Counted from the stretch's first letter, positions 1 to 8,129 are shown. The stretch is DNA of 64,000 bases from Pokkaliibacter plantistimulans (GCF_046844695.1 NZ_CP177354.1:3410001-3474000), one strand, 5' to 3'. Numbers and translations: made by a program. The notes: generated by a model not told the origin, from the letters alone.

Positions 1-25
1 AGGGCTACGGTCGGGCGCAAGTTAC

Positions 26-1327
26 TCATTGGGTTACTCCTGTGGTGGGGTAGAGCATGTTGACCAGGGTCATGGGGATCGCCGGGACATAGGTCACCAG
101 CATCAGCACGATAAACAGCACGCCAATCATCGGCAGGTTCACCCGGGCGGTTTTCCACATATCGGTACGGGCGATGGAGCAGGACGTAGCCAGCACCGAC
201 GCCACTGGTGGCGTTTGTTGTCCGATAGCCAGATTGAGGGTCAGGATCAGACCGAAATGAATGGGGTCGATGCCGAGCTGCTGGATCAGCGGCAGCACGA
301 TGGGCACCACCAGAATGATGGCGGCCGCGCCGTGCAGGAACATGCCCAGCACCAGCAACAGCACGTTCAGCAATGCCAGCACCAGTACCGGATCGGTCGT
401 GATGGAGGTAATTTCCCGCGCCAGTTGCTGCGGCAACTGCATCTCGGTGAGGAAGGTGCCGAGAATGGCGGAGGTGGCGACCAGCAGCATAACCACGGCA
501 GTCTGCACCACGCCGTCGATCACGGCGCGATACAACACCTGCAAATCCATTTCGCAATAGACCAGACCGCCGATCACCAGCGCCGCCAGTACCGCAACAC
601 CGGCGCCTTCGGTAGCGGTGACGATGCCGCCAAAGATACCGCCGAGAATGATCACTGGTAGCAGCAGCGCCCAGAATGCCTCGCGGAAGGCTTTGCCCAG
701 CCGGGTCAGGGAGAAGGCTTCCTCACGGGGCAGGTTGTATTTGATGGCGAAGTAGTAGCAGGCCGCAGCCAGTCCGATACCGCCGAGAATGCCCGGCACC
801 ACGCCTGCAACGAACAGCTTGACCACCGAGGTATCGGCAATCGCGCCATACAGGATCATCGACAGCGACGGCGGAATGATGATGGCCAGCGATGCGGAAG
901 CGGAGGTGATGGCGGCGGCAAACTCAGGGTTGTAGTTACGCCGTTTCATTTCCGGAATCAGAATCGAACCGGTGGCGGCCACATCAGCTACGGCAGAGCC
1001 GGAAATTTCGGCAAAGAACATCGAGACGCCGACATTCACCATGGCCAGACTGCCGCGCACAAAGCCCACTATGGCTGAGACCAGATTGATCAGTCGTTGC
1101 GACAGGCCGGTGGTGTTCATCAGTGCGCCAGCCAGAATAAACAGAGGGATAGCAATCAGCGGGAAGCTGGTAGCACCGCTGTACAGGGTCAGCGGGATAT
1201 TGACCAGCGCATCCCAGCCCTGAGTCAGCCAGGTACCGGCGATGGCCACCACGCCGATAGCGACGGCAATGGGAACATTGATCAGCACTAGTACGAAGAT
1301 TGCGGCAATAACCAGAAGCAGAGTCAT
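26..1327 (-). CDS. dctM: TRAP transporter large permease (DctM family)
   Basis: The 433-aa product is hydrophobic throughout and has the length and layout of the DctM subunit of tripartite TRAP transporters. DctM is the inner-membrane protein that moves a solute, usually a carboxylate, with Na+. Family hallmarks visible are an N-terminal helix pair, the stretch SGSAVADVAATG near residue 110 and the C-terminal TLNLAIGQQTPPVAS motif. Its ATG overlaps the dctQ stop by 4 bp, so the two are translationally coupled. It is the last gene of a minus-strand dctP-dctQ-dctM operon. The operon's own binding protein is damaged, so this permease may work with the paralogue at 3928-4908 (inference). The substrate cannot be read from the permease. 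Confidence 0.93.
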   Translation of the reverse strand: MTLLLVIAAIFVLVLINVPIAVAIGVVAIAGTWLTQGWDALVNIPLTLYSGATSFPLIAIPLFILAGALMNTTGLSQRLINLVSAIVGFVRGSLAMVNVGVSMFFAEISGSAVADVAATGSILIPEMKRRNYNPEFAAAITSASASLAIIIPPSLSMILYGAIADTSVVKLFVAGVVPGILGGIGLAAACYYFAIKYNLPREEAFSLTRLGKAFREAFWALLLPVIILGGIFGGIVTATEGAGVAVLAALVIGGLVYCEMDLQVLYRAVIDGVVQTAVVMLLVATSAILGTFLTEMQLPQQLAREITSITTDPVLVLALLNVLLLVLGMFLHGAAAIILVVPIVLPLIQQLGIDPIHFGLILTLNLAIGQQTPPVASVLATSCSIARTDMWKTARVNLPMIGVLFIVLMLVTYVPAIPMTLVNMLYPTTGVTQ

Positions 1328-1947
1328 GGACGTACCTCCCAGGCCTGATGCAGGGTCAGACCTTCTTCGGCCAGACGGATGGCCTCCTCGATGGCTTCAT
1401 GCTCACTGTCGACGCCCTGACGCATCTTGTGCCAGGCATCCGGCATACTTAGCAGCTCACAGAGGATGAACAGACTGGCACTGACGGGAATCACCGACTG
1501 GGTAAAGCTCAGGTTGATCCACGGCAGGGAGACCAGATTGTCCCACGCCAGCACGTTGAGTACGTCATAGCCAAATTTAGCGATAATCGCAAAGAAGCCA
1601 ATGACGATCAGTTCCGACAGGACGAACAGCAGTGAGCGCAGTGGCGCCGGTGCTTTGCTGACAATGCCGGGACAGCCCAGATGTGCGCGCTTCAGGGCTG
1701 CCAGACTGGCACCGTAGAAGCTCAGCCAGGCCAGCCCGATAGAGGCGACTTCGTCATACCAGGTGAAAGCGCTGCCCAGCATACGCAGCAGTACTGCCGC
1801 CAGCACGATGGCGGTCAGCCCCAGCAGCAGGGCGACAGTGAAGCCTTCCAGCAGGTACTCAAACTCCTGGCGCAGTAACTTCAGAGGCGACATGGCGACC
1901 CCGTGATGGCAGGAAGACGGAGAAGTGATGAGCGATGCCATGATCAC
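1324..1947 (-). CDS. dctQ: TRAP transporter small permease (DctQ family)
   Basis: This 207-aa protein has four predicted membrane segments, matching the DctQ small subunit of TRAP transporters. DctQ anchors and stabilises the large subunit in the inner membrane. A GTG at 1947 overlaps the dctP stop as GTGA, which suits translational coupling. An ATG at 1893 (MSPLKLL) would give a more usual N-terminus, so the start is uncertain. The last 35 residues or so are polar and acidic and probably cytoplasmic, a little longer than typical. The gene lies between the shortened dctP and dctM with overlaps on both sides, so all three are one transcript. Confidence 0.88.
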   Translation of the reverse strand: MIMASLITSPSSCHHGVAMSPLKLLRQEFEYLLEGFTVALLLGLTAIVLAAVLLRMLGSAFTWYDEVASIGLAWLSFYGASLAALKRAHLGCPGIVSKAPAPLRSLLFVLSELIVIGFFAIIAKFGYDVLNVLAWDNLVSLPWINLSFTQSVIPVSASLFILCELLSMPDAWHKMRQGVDSEHEAIEEAIRLAEEGLTLHQAWEVRP

Positions 1948-2561
1948 TCACCCGCCAGCGCCATGACGCGGTCAACCAGTTGCTGTCCGCCGTCGACCTT
2001 TTCAATAAATTTGGCGTACACCGTTTTGCTTGCGGCAATAACGGCCTGCCGGTCCACCTGATTAATCTGGGTGCCAGCCTGAGTCATGTTGTCCTGCAGT
2101 GACTTGTCGAGGCTTTCACCTTTGGCGAAAGACCAGCTTTGTGCCTCGACAGCCACTTCCGTGATCGCGTTCTGTACCTCAGCGGGCAGTTTGTTCCAGC
2201 CATCTTCACTGACCGTCAGCAAGATGGGGGAATAGACGTGATTGGAGATCGACAGTTCCTGCAGCTTGGCACCGTTGATATTGCTCAGCGGGTTCTCCTG
2301 ACCATCGACCATGCCGGTCTGCAAGGCGACAAACAGTTCGGAAGACGCCATGGGAGTCGGGTTGGCTCCCCAGGTGGAGAACATCAGGGTGCGCCATTCG
2401 CTCTGTGGGGTACGAATTTTCAGCCCTTGCAGGTCAGCGGGGGTATTAATCGGGCGGCTGTTGGGCGTGCCACTAATGGCGAACACGATTTTGTCTTCGG
2501 CGTGGCTGGCGATGCTGCTCAGAGAGAACAGCAGGGCGGTGGTGGCGAGTTTCTTAAGCAT
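1944..2561 (-). CDS. dctP: TRAP substrate-binding protein with a large internal in-frame deletion
   Basis: This 205-aa protein starts with a clear signal peptide (cleavage near SHA-ED) and ends as a normal DctP. DctP proteins usually have 320-340 residues. Aligned by eye to the full paralogue at 3928-4908, the first 32 residues match its N-terminus. About 115 residues are then missing, and the match resumes at NSRPI and runs to the C-terminus (IRTPQSEW, QENPLSNINGA, SISNHVYSP). A second 4-residue gap follows GAKLQ. The frame stays open. Most of the first lobe is absent, so ligand binding is doubtful, although the Arg in the conserved IRTP motif remains. AAGGA precedes the ATG. It could be a recent lesion or a relic kept for coupling to dctQ. 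Confidence 0.85.
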   Translation of the reverse strand: MLKKLATTALLFSLSSIASHAEDKIVFAISGTPNSRPINTPADLQGLKIRTPQSEWRTLMFSTWGANPTPMASSELFVALQTGMVDGQENPLSNINGAKLQELSISNHVYSPILLTVSEDGWNKLPAEVQNAITEVAVEAQSWSFAKGESLDKSLQDNMTQAGTQINQVDRQAVIAASKTVYAKFIEKVDGGQQLVDRVMALAGE

Positions 2562-2672
2562 TGTCTCGTCCTTATTTTTGTTGTGTTTGGAGGTGGAGTG
2601 GCGGTGTCGTCGTTGCGCTTAACCGTCCGTTTGATGCTGTACTGCGATTGGCTCTTATTCCTCATCTGGTTT

Positions 2673-2695
2673 ACTGGTACGTGCACCATACCAGT
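2673..2695. promoter_or_regulatory. Inverted repeat, candidate GntR operator for dctPQM
   Basis: A perfect 7-bp inverted repeat, ACTGGTA and TACCAGT with a 9-nt spacer, lies about 112 bp upstream of the dctP start in the 391-bp gap after the GntR gene. The core TACTGGTACG recurs on the opposite strand at 3712-3721, ahead of that GntR gene. TGGTACGTGC recurs at 5180-5189, ahead of the second dctP. Sharing across three relevant promoters supports an operator. Assignment to the GntR at 2953-3687 is inference. Confidence 0.5.
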
Positions 2696-2799
2696 TGATT
2701 AGAGGTTAGTGGACAGGGGATTTATCGTCAAGGAAAAAAATGGCGTTTTTTTAAACACTGGAATGAGAGGTGTGATTGCGTGTCAGCAGGAAGATCACG

Positions 2800-2903
2800 G
2801 GCAGGATGGCAGGATGGCAGGATGGCAGGATGGCAGGATGGCAGGATGGCAGGATGGCAGGATGGCAGGATGGCAGGATGGCAGGATGGCAGGATGGCAG
2901 GAT
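2800..2903. repeat. Perfect tandem array, 13 copies of an 8-bp unit (GGCAGGAT)
   Basis: The unit GGCAGGAT is repeated 13 times without a mismatch over 104 bp. It sits between the GntR stop (2953) and the dctP start (2561), upstream of the inverted repeat at 2673-2695. Eight is not a multiple of three, and the array lies in no convincing gene. Such homogeneous arrays change copy number by slippage. Here that would alter the distance between the promoter side of dctPQM and whatever lies upstream. Confidence 0.97.
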
Positions 2904-2952
2904 AAATAGCGGGCCGGGAGCGGACGGCTGAATGCAAAGAGGGGAGGCGGGA

Positions 2953-3687
2953 TTACTCCGCCTCATCCATGGCTTCTACGGTCGTGATGTAGACACTGTG
3001 CAGGTGATTGAGCATGGCCTTCTCGGCCTGATCGGGGTCCTTGGCTTTAAGGGCATCGTAAATCATCACGTGCTCATGGTAGCTGCGCTCAATAGAGCCT
3101 TCCTTGACCATGACCGCCCGGCGAAAGTTAAGGCCGTAGGCATACAGCTCTTCTGAGTAAGCCAGCAGGATGTCGTTACGTGAATACTCGGCGATCAGTT
3201 TGTGGAAGCGCTTGTCAGAGAGCTGGAAGTACACCGGCTGGTTAAACAGCTCCTTCTGCTGGTTGAGCAGCACCTGCATTTCCTTGAGACCAGCTGCGTC
3301 AATATAGAGCGCTGCCTTACGGGCGATAGCCGCTTCCACCACCTTGCGGCTGTCAAAGACGGTCTCAATGTCGTAGTTATTGATTTCCAGATTGCCTAAC
3401 TCCGGGATCAGTTCACTACAGCGTTGTAGCTGCCGCTCATCACGCTTGACCCGGGTTTTGGCGCCGTGCGAGACCTGGATCAGCCCGTAGGCGGCAATCA
3501 GGCCTAGTGCTCCCCGCACGGTTTCCCGGCTGACCCCGAACAGGGTGCCCAGCTCTCGTTCGCTGGGGAGCTCATCCCCGTCCCGCAGCAGACCGGTGAA
3601 GATCATTTCCAGCAGTTTGCCTGCAAGCACTTCCTTCTTGGTCTTATTTTTAAGCGCCTGTTCAAAGGCGAAAAGCTGAGTTGTCAT
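2953..3687 (-). CDS. GntR family transcriptional regulator (FadR/FCD type)
   Basis: The 244-aa protein has an N-terminal winged helix (PSERELGTLFGVSRETVRGAL, roughly residues 38-60), followed by an all-helical FCD ligand-binding domain with conserved D/H-type metal-site residues (FHKLIAEYS, YHEHVMIYDAL). FadR-subfamily regulators of this kind usually repress transport and catabolism of organic acids and are released by the substrate or an intermediate. I chose the ATG at 3687 (TTQLFAFEQ), because a start at 3774 would place the operator-like GTACCAGTATACCA at 3711-3724 inside the gene. It lies directly upstream of dctPQM and between two dctP paralogues, so it probably controls both. Confidence 0.9.
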   Translation of the reverse strand: MTTQLFAFEQALKNKTKKEVLAGKLLEMIFTGLLRDGDELPSERELGTLFGVSRETVRGALGLIAAYGLIQVSHGAKTRVKRDERQLQRCSELIPELGNLEINNYDIETVFDSRKVVEAAIARKAALYIDAAGLKEMQVLLNQQKELFNQPVYFQLSDKRFHKLIAEYSRNDILLAYSEELYAYGLNFRRAVMVKEGSIERSYHEHVMIYDALKAKDPDQAEKAMLNHLHSVYITTVEAMDEAE

Positions 3688-3927
3688 CACATCTATCTCG
3701 TATGGAATCCGTACCAGTATACCAATCCTTTTTGATAAATCACGACAGGTCACAATGCACAGGAGAATAGGCAAGGAACAGAAAGCATGCCAATCAGGTC
3801 AGTGCATGGCTACTTATCGCCTGCATGGCTGATCGTCTGGCTGGCTGATTCACTGATTGAGGTCGGAGGGCGCCCAGCGTAGCGAGTGAATGAGTGGCTG
3901 TCACCAGCGGGCGGTTGCGGGGGAATG

Positions 3928-4908
3928 TTAATGCCCGGCCAGATCCATAACGCGTTCGATCAGGGCATCACCGCCTTTTACCTGTCTGGCAAACTGGGCA
4001 TAGACCGCTTTGCTGGCTGCGATAAAGGTGATGCGGTCGACATGATTGATCTGCACTCCGGCGTTCCCAAGGCTTTTGAGCAAGCGGGTGTCTTGCCTTG
4101 CCCCTTCGGCAAAAGACCAGCGCTGTGCATCCGCAGCTACTTCAGTAATGGCTGCCTGTACCGCCGCGGGGAGCTGTTGCCAGCTGCTGTCACTGGCGGT
4201 CAGCCAGATGGGGGAGTAGACATGATTGGAAATGGACAGGAATTTCTGCACATTTTGAAGCCTGGCACCGTTGATATTGCTGAGCGGATTTTCCTCACCG
4301 TCAACTTCGCCCGTCTGCAGTGCGACGAACAGGTGGGAGAAGGGCATCTGTGTGGGTTTGGCCCCCCAGCTGGCAAACATCAGACTGCGCCACTCGCTTT
4401 GCGGCGTGCGAATTCGCAAGCCTTTCAGGTCCTCCGGGCTGCGGATGGGGCGACTGTTATTGCTGATCTGACGAAAGCCATTCTCCCAGGTCGAGATGAT
4501 ATGCAGGCCATGGCGGCGGGCTGCCGCTGCCAGATCCGTCATGATGATCTCACTGTCGATAAGTTTCAGGTGCTGACGGTCCCTGACCAGAAAGGGCATG
4601 TCGAACAGGGCAAACTCTGGTACTTCGGCAGACATGATGGAGGAAATGGTAGCCAGCTGGATCTGGCCGTTGCGCAGCTTGTCGAGCAAGTCCTTCTCAT
4701 CTCCAAGTTTCGCATCGCTGTAATACTCGACCTGATACTGGTCGCCCAGTCTGGCCTGAAGCTGCTCGCTGAAGCGTCGGGCAGTCTGCCCCTGCAGGCT
4801 GTCGGCCGTGCCACCGTTGGCGATGATAATCTTTTCCACGGCCTGACTGACAGGGCTGCCCAGAGACAGCAGGAGTGTCATCCCGGTGATGAGGCGCTTT
4901 ATTAACAT
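3928..4908 (-). CDS. dctP: TRAP transporter substrate-binding protein, full-length paralogue
   Basis: This 326-aa protein has a signal peptide (cleavage near SQA-VE) and the complete DctP fold. It includes the conserved region LKGLRIRTPQSEW, whose Arg normally binds the solute carboxylate, and a C-terminal half nearly identical to the deleted dctP at 1944-2561 (ENPLSNINGA, SISNHVYSPIWLT). It is periplasmic and delivers solute to a DctQM permease. A strong GGAGT site precedes the ATG at 4908; longer starts lack one. No permease gene is adjacent, so it is either an orphan or the working binding protein for dctQM at 26-1947 (inference). It lies upstream of the GntR gene in the same orientation. 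Confidence 0.93.
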   Translation of the reverse strand: MLIKRLITGMTLLLSLGSPVSQAVEKIIIANGGTADSLQGQTARRFSEQLQARLGDQYQVEYYSDAKLGDEKDLLDKLRNGQIQLATISSIMSAEVPEFALFDMPFLVRDRQHLKLIDSEIIMTDLAAAARRHGLHIISTWENGFRQISNNSRPIRSPEDLKGLRIRTPQSEWRSLMFASWGAKPTQMPFSHLFVALQTGEVDGEENPLSNINGARLQNVQKFLSISNHVYSPIWLTASDSSWQQLPAAVQAAITEVAADAQRWSFAEGARQDTRLLKSLGNAGVQINHVDRITFIAASKAVYAQFARQVKGGDALIERVMDLAGH

Positions 4909-5260
4909 GGTCTCACTCCTCAGTAACAGACCGAATGGGCGGTGCCAGTCTGTAGCGCAGGTCATCAGCGTCGCCACAGCTGACCTGTGCAGCCCATGTA
5001 CAAGTCTAGAATCCTCTGCCGGTTAGGTGTATCGGATTGCCGCCATTAACCACCAGTTTGCTGCCGATCTTTACCATGCAGGCAAATGAGCAAAAAGCCG
5101 CTTCCAAAGAATGGCAACGGTACGCGCCAGCCATACCGGGTAGCCTTGCCGGTGGGTAACCATCCGCAGATTTGTCAGGTGGTACGTGCCTTGTACAAGC
5201 GTGAGGCAGGGGATAGCAGCGTCATCCCCGGAGCCTGAGGGGGGCATCTGAAGGGTGGCT
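4909..5260. other. 352-bp gap upstream of the orphan dctP
   Basis: No gene is visible. The gap should hold the promoter of the dctP at 3928-4908. It contains TGGTACGTGC at 5180-5189, shared with the inverted repeat at 2673-2695. The palindrome CTTGTACAAG follows at 5190-5199, and a related ATGTACAAG lies near 4995. A full promoter could not be defined by eye. Confidence 0.5.
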
Positions 5261-6037
5261 TCAGGAGTCGGAAATTTTCACCGGATTGGAATTGAACAGG
5301 TAGCCGTCGAATTCGGGTGCACCGTGTTCGGACAGTCCCATCAGCGTATCTTTGACGTGCTCAAGGTGCTGCCACATGGCCTGACGCGCCTCGATGGAAT
5401 CACGACGCTGGATCGCGGCGAGGATGCGGTCATGATCACCCAGCCATTTCTCGCGATAGGTTTGATCAGTGATATGGGAGTGCAACTGCTTCCACATGGA
5501 GCTGCGCTCGCGGCGCTCCCACAGGTTCAGCACAATATCCACCAGCACACTGTTCTGGGTCGCTTCGGCAATGGCCAGATGGAACATCTTGTCGCCATCG
5601 TAGTCAGCGGTGCCCTGCTCGATATTCTTGCGCTCCATGTCGAGCGCTTCGCGCATTTGCTTGATATTGCTCTTGGTCACCTGAGTGGCGGCAAATTCAG
5701 CGATATGGCTTTCGATCAGCTGACGCGCCTGCATCATCTCAAAGGGGCCGGCATCTTCTGCGTCTACGCTCTTTTCTTCGTGCTCAGCCGAAGGCTGCAC
5801 GGAAGGGAGCTTGATGACGTAAACGCCGCTGCCCTGACGCACTTCTACCAGTTCCATCAGTTCCAGCATGATCAGTGCTTCACGCACTACCGCCCGGCTG
5901 ACCGACAGCTTTTCGGCAATGTCCCGCTCAGGTGGCAGGCGGTCACCAATCTTGTAACGCCCGTCGGCCAGTTCCTGATAGAGCTTGTTGCCTATCTCCT
6001 GATAGAGGCGCTTGGGTTTAATTATTTTACTGTTCAT
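5261..6037 (-). CDS. exuR: ExuR/UxuR-like GntR family repressor of hexuronate genes
   Basis: At 258 aa it has the same length as enterobacterial ExuR and resembles it closely by eye. The N-terminus is KRLYQEIGNKLYQEL, the winged helix is LPPERDIAEKLSVSRAVVREA, and PFEMMQARQLIESHIAEFAA is nearly an ExuR signature. ExuR represses galacturonate and glucuronate uptake and catabolism until uronate or a derivative binds its FCD domain. I chose the ATG at 6037 over a GTG at 6061 because it aligns with ExuR proteins. It follows dctP (6214-7200) on the minus strand, and uxaC lies nearby, which supports a hexuronate role. Double TGGT-ACCA palindromes at 7375-7405 are its probable operators (inference). 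Confidence 0.88.
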   Translation of the reverse strand: MNSKIIKPKRLYQEIGNKLYQELADGRYKIGDRLPPERDIAEKLSVSRAVVREALIMLELMELVEVRQGSGVYVIKLPSVQPSAEHEEKSVDAEDAGPFEMMQARQLIESHIAEFAATQVTKSNIKQMREALDMERKNIEQGTADYDGDKMFHLAIAEATQNSVLVDIVLNLWERRERSSMWKQLHSHITDQTYREKWLGDHDRILAAIQRRDSIEARQAMWQHLEHVKDTLMGLSEHGAPEFDGYLFNSNPVKISDS

Positions 6038-6094
6038 GGATTTGACTCTGTCCAGACGCACGCACTCTGAATGTCGATTGTGGCTGCAAGGTTC

Positions 6095-6137
6095 GATCTG
6101 GGAACCCGTATTCTGTTGGGTTCAAGGCTCCCAGATC
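6095..6137. other. Intergenic hairpin between dctP and the exuR-like gene
   Basis: GATCTGGGA (6095-6103) and TCCCAGATC (6129-6137) are perfect 9-bp arms. ACCC and GGGT extend the pairing inside, with a bulge. The structure lies in the 176-bp gap between dctP and exuR, which point the same way. No T-run follows on the minus strand, so processing or partial attenuation is as likely as termination. Confidence 0.45.
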
Positions 6138-6213
6138 AACCAGTCTGCAGACAAATTGCCATGCCGTTCACGGTTATTACTGCAGAGCAATTAGTCGCAT
6201 TGATCAGTCAGCC

Positions 6214-7200
6214 TTACTGCGCCAGTGCATCAATGGCTTTGACATAGTCAGCAATGGCGGTGTTTTTCAGCGCTTCGTCATGCATGGGTTTAACCGCATC
6301 GATAAAAGGAGCCTTATCGACGGTCACGATGGTCACCCCCATGTCCTTGGCTTTCTTCATCTCGGCATCGACGTTTTCCGACCAGATTTGCTTCATGTAC
6401 TCCATGGACTCGCGGCCAGCCTGTTTCATTGCGGTCTGTTCTTCGGGAGTCAGCTTGTCCCAGGTTTTGGTGCTGATGACCAGTACGTCAGGGATCATGG
6501 TGTGTTCATCCAGATTGAAGAACTTGGCCACTTCGCCGTGACGGTAGGTGGTAATGGAGTTGATGTTGTTCTCCGCACCATCGACTACTCCCTGTTGCAG
6601 AGCGGTGTACAGCTCACCGTAGGGGATAGGGGTAGGGGATGCGCCCATCAGCTCGACCATCTTGATAGCAGTGGGGCTGGGCTGCACGCGGATTTTCAGA
6701 CCTTTCAGATCAGCCGGCGTGTTGATCGCTTTCTTGGTGTAGAAGCTGCGCGCACCGGCGTCGTAGTAGGTGATACCGATAAAGCCGTACTGGCGTGAAG
6801 AATCGAGGATCTTGTCGCCCACTTCCTTGCTTTCCAGGGCACGGTAGAAGTGTTCGCGATCATGGAACAGGTAAGGCACGTTGAACGCGCCGTAGTCGGC
6901 ATCAAAGGATTCCAGCTCGCTGGCGTTGGATTTGGCCATATCCAGCGCTCCGTTCTGCAACAACTCCATGGATTCACGCTGGTTGCCCAATTGTCCGTTG
7001 GGGTAGATACGGATGCGTACTTCGCCGTGAGTCTTGTCTTTCACCAGGTCGGCGAAGTGCTTCATGGCAATGTGCACGGGCGCTTTTTCGTCACCATTGT
7101 GGCTGAGTTTCAGGGTGGTAACGGCATGGGCAGACAGTGTCAGTCCACTTGCCAGTACTGCCAGGGCCACTTTGGTCAGAATTCGCTTCTGAGAAAACAT
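6214..7200 (-). CDS. dctP: TRAP transporter substrate-binding protein (uronate-type cluster)
   Basis: This 328-aa periplasmic binding protein has a signal peptide ending near SAHA. It has the DctP core: LPNG-type region YPNGQLGNQ, NVPYLF, DLKGLKIRVQPS with the solute-binding Arg, GAENNINSI. I chose the ATG at 7200 because it starts the signal peptide and has GGAGA in front; an upstream start would add 56 unlikely residues. It diverges from dctQ-dctM at 7608-9434, which supply the membrane part. The cluster also has an ExuR-like regulator, a GH31 enzyme and UxaC, so the ligand is probably a uronate or a uronic-acid-containing oligosaccharide (inference). It is only distantly related to the DctP pair at 1944-4908. 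Confidence 0.93.
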   Translation of the reverse strand: MFSQKRILTKVALAVLASGLTLSAHAVTTLKLSHNGDEKAPVHIAMKHFADLVKDKTHGEVRIRIYPNGQLGNQRESMELLQNGALDMAKSNASELESFDADYGAFNVPYLFHDREHFYRALESKEVGDKILDSSRQYGFIGITYYDAGARSFYTKKAINTPADLKGLKIRVQPSPTAIKMVELMGASPTPIPYGELYTALQQGVVDGAENNINSITTYRHGEVAKFFNLDEHTMIPDVLVISTKTWDKLTPEEQTAMKQAGRESMEYMKQIWSENVDAEMKKAKDMGVTIVTVDKAPFIDAVKPMHDEALKNTAIADYVKAIDALAQ

Positions 7201-7374
7201 ACGGGTTCTCCAACGTTGATCTTGTTTTTTTACGTGGGTACCGGCCAGCGATGATGCTGGGTGCCGGACAGTGCCTCGTGTGGTGACAGCTTCTGCTCCC
7301 TGACTGCCATTGCTGGCAAAGTGACTGTGGGGCGGTTCAAGTGTCCGGACCAACTTTGCCACGCTCACCTCTAT

Positions 7375-7405
7375 TGGTCAACCAGATGATTTATCTGGTT
7401 GACCA
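7375..7405. promoter_or_regulatory. Perfect 13-bp inverted repeat, candidate ExuR-type operators
   Basis: TGGTCAACCAGAT (7375-7387) and ATCTGGTTGACCA (7393-7405) are exact inverted arms around a 5-nt spacer. Each arm contains its own near-palindrome, TGGTCAACCA or TGGTTGACCA. These resemble the TGGTATACCA-type sites known for ExuR/UxuR. The element lies in the 407-bp gap between divergent dctP and dctQM, where one repressor could control both directions. Nothing else was recognised in the gap. Confidence 0.6.
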
Positions 7406-7607
7406 TTGGTTTGCCAGTGGTGCATTATCGGCCCCATTGCTGCTTCGCTGTCAGGGTTTTGTCATGTCCAACAGGCTATATGGCTGGTTTGACTGCGCAA
7501 ATGGTCTGATAAGTAGCAGAGTAAACACAATAATAACCAATGGGTGGGCGACCACCTCTCTGGAAGGTGGCCAAACACTGTGCTGGCCATCGTCACCTGG
7601 AGGCTAC

Positions 7608-8096
7608 ATGAACAAAGTCGTATCGATCCTGGATAGCCTGCTGTCCAAATTCTGCATCTTCCTCACCGTTATTCTGGTCGCCTGCGTGGTCTGGCAGGTG
7701 TTCTCCCGCTACGTACTGAGTACCCCCAGTACTGTCACCGACGAAATGGCGCGTTTTCTCTTCATCTGGGTAGGGCTGATGGGCGCTGCCTACACCCTGG
7801 GGCAGAAGAAGCATCTGGCCATGGACTTCCTGCTGATGTCGCTGGAAGGTCGCTCCAAAGCCTCGCTGCAATTCATCATCGATCTGGCCTGCGTGTTCTT
7901 CGCCGGGGTGGTCATGCTCTATGGCGGTGGCACGCTGATGGAAAAAACCCTGAGCGTTGGCCAGTTGTCACCCGCGCTGGGAGTTCAGATGGGGCTGATC
8001 TATCTGGCCCTGCCGCTGAGCGGCTTCTTCATGCTCGCCTATCTGCTGCGTGATCTGTGGGCCTCCCTGCAGACCTTTGCCTTTTCCCATCACTGA
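7608..8096 (+). CDS. dctQ: TRAP transporter small permease (DctQ family)
   Basis: The 162-aa protein has four predicted transmembrane helices and the DctQ features VVWQVFSRYVL near residue 28 and DEMARFLFIWVGLMGAAY near residue 46. It forms the membrane part of a TRAP transporter with the DctM encoded 33 bp downstream. GGAGG lies 5 nt before the ATG at 7608; a longer open frame upstream lacks a credible start and crosses the operator. It is the first gene of the plus-strand operon dctQ-dctM-GH31-uxaC. The matching binding protein is divergent at 6214-7200. Confidence 0.92.
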   Translation: MNKVVSILDSLLSKFCIFLTVILVACVVWQVFSRYVLSTPSTVTDEMARFLFIWVGLMGAAYTLGQKKHLAMDFLLMSLEGRSKASLQFIIDLACVFFAGVVMLYGGGTLMEKTLSVGQLSPALGVQMGLIYLALPLSGFFMLAYLLRDLWASLQTFAFSHH

Positions 8097-8129
8097 CAGC
8101 GAATCGCCTGTTAAAACAAGGATAAGAAT

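Noticed and set aside
2800..2903. CRISPR-like array
   Set aside because: The unit is 8 bp with no spacers, and no cas genes are present.
2728..2966. Open frames reading through the 8-bp repeat array on both strands
   Set aside because: They exist only because the repeat has no stop codon; the peptides are pure repeat translation, with no ribosome site or family.
3886..4905. Long plus-strand frame opposite the orphan dctP
   Set aside because: It is antisense to a clear signal-peptide-bearing binding protein, and its composition reflects codon complementarity.
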